Below are positions 17,101 to 22,425 of a stretch of DNA of 26,594 bases, in pieces (within the stretch, counting starts at the first letter, position 1; each line of letters starts with the position of its first letter). Below the pieces are notes generated by a model. That model worked only from the letters and a program-made list of their open reading frames with translations, was not told the origin of the DNA and made no database searches. Both the position numbers and the translations under genes were made by a program. Source of the stretch: CAYZJV01 sp964482325 (GTDB lineage: Bacteria; Spirochaetota; Spirochaetia; Sphaerochaetales; Sphaerochaetaceae); NCBI GenBank assembly GCA_964482325.1, contig CAYZXD010000032.1, positions 1-26,594 on the forward strand, given 5' to 3'.

Positions 17101-17156
17101 CGCGAACTGACAGCGGATTGAAGCTGGTATTGGCAATTACGACGAGCATTTACTGA
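14145..17156 (+). CDS. bamA: Outer membrane assembly factor BamA, POTRA plus barrel
   Basis: BamA folds and inserts beta-barrel proteins into the outer membrane. The 1003 residues begin with a signal peptide (1-20, LLLIILLPLSAA). I count seven POTRA-like repeats, at about 31-107, 108-186, 191-266, 267-345, 346-435, 437-517 and 518-594; each has the pattern I/V-x-x-I-x-x-x-G-N near its start and most have an RGY or similar helix end. A C-terminal barrel follows (about 595-1003) with GFGATFGGNVEGFPVSGFLS and TNLFGTGRDLE. The lid-loop motif appears as TIARGITP, a relaxed VRGF. The last residue is Tyr instead of the common Phe/Trp. GAGGAG is 5 bases before the ATG. E. coli BamA has five POTRA domains and about 800 residues, so this one is longer. 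mutS follows after 2 bases. Confidence 0.92.
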   Translation: MRRNAIIPFLLLIILLPLSAAEPNLEAWWEGKPITEFVYVDLQQVDPATIDPLVDPLVGTSYDQQEIDSVVNQMLESGNFLEVIAIPARVDGSTDQVMVYIEFIERKQLTRITFTGNRFISTEDLTNALSLQEGQMFDTTDLAAAEQEIRALYADRGYARVDIYSDYTDDAQNDGIKVSFAITEYEWYQQKPIRGFTYEGLKHVNRDTLDDLTYPYIGKPFTQELYQEIEGKLNELQTFSVFEAEAERGGPNNNELFITFTFTELPIIRTINYRGNDSIRTRVLEDTITVATGDFLSLNRINGEVESLKTLYKERGYADVKVSSDYTLDEALNELDLTFTVEEGRQWKIGEIVFEGNELLGDSTLKKSITSKVQSLFNSGNYDAAKIAADTQSLQLTYQKNGFIDVQLRDVRLEDIVQEDPAVRKLRVVFEIEEGQQWFFGGIAVEGNTIYSDEQINELLTLQTGSVLDITRVQSEISKIADLYWDEGYVENTIDVAETRNGDEKTVSFTVSIVERGQATVEEVIIRGLTKTKPYVLERELSLKAGDIFSKAKYVQSAQNLYNTGLLTDVVPSISYGTQENSLVVTYQVTEGNQMNIGFGATFGGNVEGFPVSGFLSWSDTNLFGTGRDLEISTELSPDSQSASIAFRDNWVGDKRWSNAVNLSFNRSTYGNGMILGNHSPDNRVREDEAYPYPYTSYDAWQAAGGDTPDSEYLMEYDSLRISLGYTTGYTFVFDAGRLSLSIGPSITLNRALYDTETYTPFDYTIRQYGEAWQFSNRIGASVSWDGRDLINNTTRGYVVSQNVVYAGGVLGGLSNYIRTASSFSAFLKLFEVGEEKPTPGVISLNTTVSTMLNQLFPEDYSNWSGSWLNGMSASKYEYLYIDGMTIARGITPKFYLEFLWDSSLEFSIQIAENVLWGEAFVSATGASESLAQVGSSPLDWYFSAGLGIRLKVPGFPLGLYIVKNATMADGNPFSWEPGPIFSNPSRTDSGLKLVLAITTSIY

Positions 17157-17158
17157 TC

Positions 17159-19762
17159 ATGCAGGAAAAGCAACTGACCCCCATGATGGAACAATATCTC
17201 GTCCTGAAGCAGCAGCATCAGGACGAGGTCCTGTTTTTCCGTCTTGGTGATTTTTATGAGATGTTTCTTGATGATGCGAAAGAGGTCAGTCAGTTATTGA
17301 ATATCACGCTCACTAGCAGAAATGGGGTTCCCATGTGCGGTATTCCCTATCATGCAGCCCGCAATTATATCAAGCGATTGCTTGATGCGGGAAAGAAAAT
17401 CGCTATCTGTGAACAGACTTCGCTTCCCACAACAGGGAAAACCATCGCAAAACGGGAAGTCGTACAGATCATTACTCCAGGGACAGTGGTGGAAGATGAA
17501 TTCCTTGACGCTGCCTCTCATAACCATATCCTGGCTATTGCTCTGGATGAGAAACAGATTCTCTGTGCATACAGTGAACTTTCCAGCGGGGTGTTCTCGG
17601 TACAGGAACTTCCTCGAGAACCCCGGTTTGATTCACTGCGGGCATTGATCGAACAATTGCAGCCGAAAGAAATTCTGATCAACGAAGATAATTATTTCGA
17701 TACTGCCGATTTCGCCCAAACCATTTCACACGTAATGGGTATGGTCACACGATTGCCTGCCTGGTATTTCTCCCGATCTCAGGCTTTTTCCCTGCTCTGT
17801 GAACATTTTGAAAGTATCAGTTTAAAACAATTCGGCCTTGCCGATGATGAGGGAATCCTGATGGCCGCCGGTGCGCTGTTTCGCTATCTCAAAGAGACTG
17901 CTCAGGCCTCGTTAGCTCACATCACGGCACTGGAACGGGTTGATCGTTCCCGATATCTCCTCATTGACGAATCAACCCGAAAGAATCTTGAATTGCTCCG
18001 TAATTTACAGGAAGGTACTACCGCTCATACATTATTCAGTGCCATCAATGCCACCTGCACTGCAGGGGGTGCACGATTACTGAAAAGCTGGATTGCCAAC
18101 CCGCTTGCAGAAATTTCTCCCATAGCTCAACGGCAGGATCATGTTGCATGGTTTGTCGATGATGATCAGGAACGGCACCGGGTGAGATCTATTCTCAGCA
18201 GTACTCGTGATCTTTCACGCCTCGTGTCACGCGTTACCATGCACCGGGCAAATCCGCAGGATCTGGTGGCTATCGGCCAATCTATCGCATCCTTTTTCAC
18301 CCTCACTGAAGTGCATACAAAACGGTACCGTACGCTTCTTACCGATCATGTCAGTGATAACATGATGGAAAACCTGGTTACCTTGATGGAAACACTCATG
18401 AAAGGCATTCGCGAAGAGTGTCAGGGACCGTATATTCCCGGCAAGGTGATAGCAAAGGGCTTCAGTGAATCGCTCGATGCGTTACGGGAACTGCAGCATG
18501 ATGGAGATCGTAACCTGAGAACGTATGTTTCTGAATTAAAAGAACAGACGGGAATTCCCACCATCAAGTTATCTCACAATAAGATAATCGGTCACTTCAT
18601 TGAAATTCCTAAAACTCATAGCGATCGGGTCCCGCAGTGGTTTCATCGCAAACAGACGCTTGTCAATGCCGAACGGTATACCACTGATCAGTTGATCGCT
18701 CTTGAAACTGAGATTCTTGCCAGTGGAGAACAAGCCGATGAGATGGAACGGACACTGTATGAACAGCTGCTCTCGCAGACTGCCACACTCCATGAAGAGT
18801 TGATGCTGCTCGGTAGGTTCTTTTCCACCATAGATTGCTATCAATCGATGGCTCAGTGTGCGACACTGCATCATTACTGTAGACCGGAGGTAACAACTGA
18901 AGATATCCTGCAGATCACTGCAGGTCGTCACCCTGTAGTTGAACAGGCCCTTTTCCAGGGTGAATTCGTTACCAATGGGTTATCTATGGGAGGGGACGAT
19001 GAGCGGTTCTGTCTCATTACGGGACCGAATATGGCTGGAAAATCGACCTATCTCCGTCAGAATGCCCTGATAGTGTTACTTGCTCATATCGGATCGTACG
19101 TACCGGCGGATGCTGCTCGTATCGGATTGACCGATAAACTGTTCTGCCGGGTTGGAGCGAGTGATAATCTAGCCCGTGGCGAATCCACTTTTCTCATTGA
19201 AATGCAGGAGGCTGCCGGGATTTTACGAACGGCAACTTCCCGATCACTGGCAATTATGGATGAAATCGGTCGAGGTACGAGCACGCAGGATGGGATGTCC
19301 ATTGCCTATGCCGTGATGCGTGAAATGGTCCGTCTGCAGGTAAAAACACTCTTTGCCACCCATTACCACGAATTGACGATGCTCGATACTGCCGATATGC
19401 AGCTACTTACATTAGCGGTAGCTGAATCACGCAAGTCGATTGTTTTTCTTCGGAAAATTCAACCGGGTGTTGCTGATAGTTCCTATGGTCTCCACGTTGC
19501 AAAAATGGCAGGCATTCCGCTACCGGTAATTCGGGAGGCTGCCCAGTTTCAAAAACAGCATTTCGCCGACTATGAACTGAAAAGTTCTGCCGGTCAGCTC
19601 GATTTGTTTACCGGTTCTCCAGATGCCGCTCTTCCTGAACAGCATCTTCAGATTCTTGAGTCGCTTCGATCATTCGATCTCAATGAATCGACCCCACTTG
19701 AAGCTTTGCAGTTCATTGCACACATACAGCACCTGATCGATGAAGCAGATATGGCAAAGTAG
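17159..19762 (+). CDS. mutS: DNA mismatch repair protein MutS
   Basis: MutS recognises mismatches and starts repair. The 867-residue protein has the MutS1 architecture: an N-terminal mismatch-binding domain with GDFYEMF (F32-Y33-E34 is the Phe-x-Glu reading motif), connector and lever regions, clamp, and a C-terminal ABC-type ATPase with Walker A GPNMAGKST (622-630), signature region RGESTFLIEMQE, Walker B LAIMDEIGRGTS (about 695-706) and TLFATHYHEL. No Shine-Dalgarno is apparent; the ATG is 2 bases after the bamA stop, so coupled translation is likely. No mutL is seen in the window. The tail (about 790-867) is a standard C-terminal region, not truncated. Confidence 0.97.
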   Translation: MQEKQLTPMMEQYLVLKQQHQDEVLFFRLGDFYEMFLDDAKEVSQLLNITLTSRNGVPMCGIPYHAARNYIKRLLDAGKKIAICEQTSLPTTGKTIAKREVVQIITPGTVVEDEFLDAASHNHILAIALDEKQILCAYSELSSGVFSVQELPREPRFDSLRALIEQLQPKEILINEDNYFDTADFAQTISHVMGMVTRLPAWYFSRSQAFSLLCEHFESISLKQFGLADDEGILMAAGALFRYLKETAQASLAHITALERVDRSRYLLIDESTRKNLELLRNLQEGTTAHTLFSAINATCTAGGARLLKSWIANPLAEISPIAQRQDHVAWFVDDDQERHRVRSILSSTRDLSRLVSRVTMHRANPQDLVAIGQSIASFFTLTEVHTKRYRTLLTDHVSDNMMENLVTLMETLMKGIREECQGPYIPGKVIAKGFSESLDALRELQHDGDRNLRTYVSELKEQTGIPTIKLSHNKIIGHFIEIPKTHSDRVPQWFHRKQTLVNAERYTTDQLIALETEILASGEQADEMERTLYEQLLSQTATLHEELMLLGRFFSTIDCYQSMAQCATLHHYCRPEVTTEDILQITAGRHPVVEQALFQGEFVTNGLSMGGDDERFCLITGPNMAGKSTYLRQNALIVLLAHIGSYVPADAARIGLTDKLFCRVGASDNLARGESTFLIEMQEAAGILRTATSRSLAIMDEIGRGTSTQDGMSIAYAVMREMVRLQVKTLFATHYHELTMLDTADMQLLTLAVAESRKSIVFLRKIQPGVADSSYGLHVAKMAGIPLPVIREAAQFQKQHFADYELKSSAGQLDLFTGSPDAALPEQHLQILESLRSFDLNESTPLEALQFIAHIQHLIDEADMAK

Positions 19763-19775
19763 ACGTGTTTTTGAC

Positions 19776-20375
19776 ATGCACACCACGTATGGTATCTGTC
19801 CACTCTGTTACCGAGTTGGTATCCTTCATCGTAGTATTTGTAAAGAGTGCACTGAGGAGCTCGTACAGCTGCAATATGCGACTATAGGGGATCATCAGTG
19901 TCCTCTGTGCCTTTCCCCGCAGCTGCATCCTGATACGGTCTGTCTTCATGAGCGACACCAGGGGGCCGTACTGTCTGTATTTCCCCATCGGAAACGGGCA
20001 AAACAACTGATAATGCGCTTTGAACGAGATGATGTCAAACCATTGCGCACCATCATCGCCTATCATGTAGAACAGGTGCTCACAACGTTGCCCGAACGCT
20101 ATAGTAACCCGCTCCTTATTCCCGTTCCCTATAAAGATGATCCCATGAAACAGGTAGTCCATGCCTGTCATCAATTCCCGCATTTACATCTTCTGCATAA
20201 AAAAGCTGGATCATATACCCTGTGTCAGAAACATATCACAAGTGATCTTACCGGATATACGTTGATTGCACTTGCAGGTTCATACAAAAATGGAGAGCAC
20301 CTCAATGCAGCTGTTACCGTGCTTAGATCGGTGATAACAGCGCCTATAATTGCGCTGTGTATCACAAAGGATTGA
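19776..20375 (+). CDS. Degenerate ComF-like zinc-binding protein
   Basis: The 199 residues have the layout of ComF/GntX proteins: an N-terminal zinc module with C8-x2-C11, C22-x2-C25, C42-x2-C45 and C56-x-H58, then a region resembling a phosphoribosyltransferase fold, with FPHRKRAKQLIMRFE and LLIPVPYKDD corresponding to the family segments. At the place where ComF proteins carry the PRPP-binding loop (family pattern V-D-D-V-x-T-T-G-A-T) this one reads LIALAGSYKNGEHL, without the acidic pair. A catalytic role is therefore doubtful. The ATG at 19776 is preferred over ATG 19740 inside mutS; neither has a good ribosome site. It follows mutS by 13 bases, and its stop lies within the -35 box of the rimP promoter. 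Family assignment is moderate. Confidence 0.65.
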   Translation: MHTTYGICPLCYRVGILHRSICKECTEELVQLQYATIGDHQCPLCLSPQLHPDTVCLHERHQGAVLSVFPHRKRAKQLIMRFERDDVKPLRTIIAYHVEQVLTTLPERYSNPLLIPVPYKDDPMKQVVHACHQFPHLHLLHKKAGSYTLCQKHITSDLTGYTLIALAGSYKNGEHLNAAVTVLRSVITAPIIALCITKD

Positions 20376-20400
20376 CAGAAATAGACAAATCGAGTACCCT
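20372..20400 (+). promoter_or_regulatory. Promoter of the rimP-nusA-infB operon
   Basis: Perfect TTGACA (20372-20377) is followed by a 17-base spacer and TACCCT (20395-20400), the same -10 hexamer as yebC P1. Predicted start is about 20407, giving a leader of about 55 bases that contains a terminator. Confidence 0.6.
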
Positions 20401-20423
20401 GAACACAGTTAGTTAAGATTTTT

Positions 20424-20450
20424 GGGGATCGCAGGGCCGATCCCTTTTTT
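20424..20450 (+). terminator. Intrinsic terminator/attenuator in the rimP leader
   Basis: GGGATCG (20425-20431) pairs perfectly with CGATCCC (20438-20444) around the six-base loop CAGGGC; G20424 can also pair with the first U. Six T follow (20445-20450). It is a strong Rho-independent terminator for plus-strand transcription. It lies downstream of the only visible promoter and 11 bases before the rimP start, so operon expression requires readthrough. Confidence 0.85.
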
Positions 20451-20452
20451 AT

Positions 20453-20456
20453 GGAG
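20453..20456 (+). promoter_or_regulatory. Shine-Dalgarno of rimP directly after the terminator
   Basis: GGAG lies 5 bases before the GTG start at 20462 and only 2 bases after the terminator T-run. It also sits inside a two-codon frame, ATG GAG TAA (20451-20459). It favours GTG 20462 as the start; a later ATG at 20489 with AGGA upstream remains possible. Confidence 0.55.
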
Positions 20457-20461
20457 TAAAG

Positions 20462-20947
20462 GTGCAGAATTCAATTCGCCAGGATGCAATGTTTCAGGAA
20501 ATTTCTTCAGTACTTAATCCAATTGGATTACTTGTTGTTGATATACGAAGGTCGGACCATCACGATACGGTTCATGTTGTAACAACAATTACTACGTCCG
20601 ATCATACTGCAGGAATTGATGAATGTGCCAAGGCTCACAAGATTCTCTTCCCCCGGTTAAGTTTGCTTATCGGAGATCGAAATCTCGATCTGGAGGTTTC
20701 CACCCCGGGGATTCAGCGAAATTTTCGTGATATCTATGAGTTTTCGCTATTTGCCGGAAAGCGTTGTCGGGTGTATGATACGGCTATCGCTGCATGGGTC
20801 GAAGGGATTATTGCATCAGCGGGTGATGATACGGTTGAACTTACTGATGCAGTGAGAGAAGATGAAACAGAAGTACACGCAACGTATCAGATACCGCACA
20901 GCCGGATACAGAAGGCTAAATTAGCATACGCATGGGAGGATATGTAA
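20462..20947 (+). CDS. rimP: Ribosome maturation factor RimP
   Basis: RimP assists assembly of the 30S ribosomal subunit. The 161-residue protein begins with GTG. It shows LNPIGLLVVDIR at the start, the LDLEVSTPGIQRNFRDIYEFSLFAGKRCRV stretch (family motif LEVSSPGxxRPL, then F..G..V, quoted in parts) and a C-terminal SH3-like part ending IPHSRIQKAKLAY (family: IxKARL). The N-terminal half is divergent from well-studied RimP proteins. The position immediately before nusA is the conserved one. It is 2 bases from nusA. Confidence 0.9.
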   Translation: MQNSIRQDAMFQEISSVLNPIGLLVVDIRRSDHHDTVHVVTTITTSDHTAGIDECAKAHKILFPRLSLLIGDRNLDLEVSTPGIQRNFRDIYEFSLFAGKRCRVYDTAIAAWVEGIIASAGDDTVELTDAVREDETEVHATYQIPHSRIQKAKLAYAWEDM

Positions 20948-20949
20948 CA

Positions 20950-22413
20950 ATGTCCAATGACTTGGGAGATGCCATCCGCAATCTCGTAAATGAACGGGGA
21001 ATAAGTGAAGATCTCGTTCTTGAGACGATTAGAGGGTTGCTGCTTGCAGCTTATAAACGGAAATTCGGAACGAGCGACAACGCTGTCGTTCAATTCAATG
21101 AGAATCATGACAATGTAGAACTGTTTGCACGAAAAATGATTGTCGATGATGATGAGTACGATGGTGAATTTGATGAGATATCACTTGGTGAAGCACGTCA
21201 ATTGCATGAAGATTGTGATGTAGGTGATGAAATTCTCATCCCGATTGATCCGAAAACTTTTGATCGCATCTCAGTGCAAAGCGCTAAACAAAAGGCTAAA
21301 CAGGATCTGAGAGAAATACAGAAGGATACCCTCTATTCAGAATTTAAAACAAAAGAGGGGGAAATGATCATCGGATATTACCAGCGGGAAAGCAACGGTG
21401 ATATGTTCATTGATCTGGGTAAGATTGAAGGTATTTTACCGAAACGCTACCAGAGTCCCCGAGAGATCTATCGAAAGAACGATAAGATCAAGTGCTATGT
21501 TTATCAGGTGGAAAAACCGGAACGGGGGCAGCTTCGTGTGATTCTGAGTAGAACTCACTCTGAGTTTGTAAGAAAATTATTTGAACTGGAAATTCCTGAG
21601 ATTTATGATCACTCGATCGAAATCCATAAGATTGTTCGAGAACCGGGGTACCGGACTAAGGTAGCCGTTTATTCTCATCGTCCGGAACTTGATCCGGTGG
21701 GTGCTTGTGTCGGCTTGAAGGGAATTCGTGTTCAGACTATCATGAGAGAAATGGAAGGGGAGCGAATCGATGTATTGCGATACGATCCCAATCCGATTGA
21801 ATATATTAAGAACTGTCTTTCACCTGCAGAAGTGAAAAAAGTTGTTGTACTTGATGAAGGGAAGCGGATGGCCATCGCAGTGGTAGATGACTCCCAGCTG
21901 TCGCTAGCCATCGGGAAGCAGGGAATCAACGTCAGACTGGCCAATAAACTTGCTGACTGGATCATTGACGTAAAGACCGTTGACCAGTATCGTGAAATGG
22001 ACCTTGATGTGGAGACGAAAGAACGCGTCGATGCCCTGTTCTCCGATATCCCGGAAATGGAACCTGAGTACTTCGAAGAGGAAGAGGGTGAGTTGATGCT
22101 GAGCGATATTGCTGAGCTCGACCAGGAACTGATAGCTAAGCTGCAGTTCCACGATATTTATACCGTTGAAGAGTTTGTCAATCTTACTGCTGAGGAGATT
22201 GATACACTTGAAGATATTTCCGAAACGGACGTTCAGAAGATCAACAGTGTCCTCTCTGAATACGTTGACATTGTTGAAGAAGAGGATGAATCAGAAGTTG
22301 AACAGCAGTTCCTCTGCCCGGAATGTGGTCATCCTCTGACTACCGACATGGCAAGCTGTCCCAATTGCGGTGTCGGTCTCAGTTTTGAAGAAGTGGAAGT
22401 AGACGAGGAGTAA
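20950..22413 (+). CDS. nusA: Transcription factor NusA with C-terminal zinc ribbon
   Basis: NusA binds RNA polymerase and modulates pausing, termination and antitermination. The 487 residues contain the N-terminal polymerase-binding domain (1-125), an S1 domain (about 130-200), two KH domains (about 215-345, with GACVGLKGIRVQ at 251-262 and LAIGKQGINVRLA at 319-331) and one helix-hairpin-helix-like acidic repeat (about 383-436). An unusual C-terminal module, CPECG (456-460) and CPNCG (470-474), looks like a zinc ribbon, followed by an acidic tail. The start at 20950 (MSNDLGDAIR) is chosen because GGAGG lies 10 bases upstream; an earlier GTG/ATG frame overlaps rimP. The gene is 2 bases after rimP. 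Confidence 0.96.
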   Translation: MSNDLGDAIRNLVNERGISEDLVLETIRGLLLAAYKRKFGTSDNAVVQFNENHDNVELFARKMIVDDDEYDGEFDEISLGEARQLHEDCDVGDEILIPIDPKTFDRISVQSAKQKAKQDLREIQKDTLYSEFKTKEGEMIIGYYQRESNGDMFIDLGKIEGILPKRYQSPREIYRKNDKIKCYVYQVEKPERGQLRVILSRTHSEFVRKLFELEIPEIYDHSIEIHKIVREPGYRTKVAVYSHRPELDPVGACVGLKGIRVQTIMREMEGERIDVLRYDPNPIEYIKNCLSPAEVKKVVVLDEGKRMAIAVVDDSQLSLAIGKQGINVRLANKLADWIIDVKTVDQYREMDLDVETKERVDALFSDIPEMEPEYFEEEEGELMLSDIAELDQELIAKLQFHDIYTVEEFVNLTAEEIDTLEDISETDVQKINSVLSEYVDIVEEEDESEVEQQFLCPECGHPLTTDMASCPNCGVGLSFEEVEVDEE

Positions 22414-22425
22414 TGAAGAGAGATT

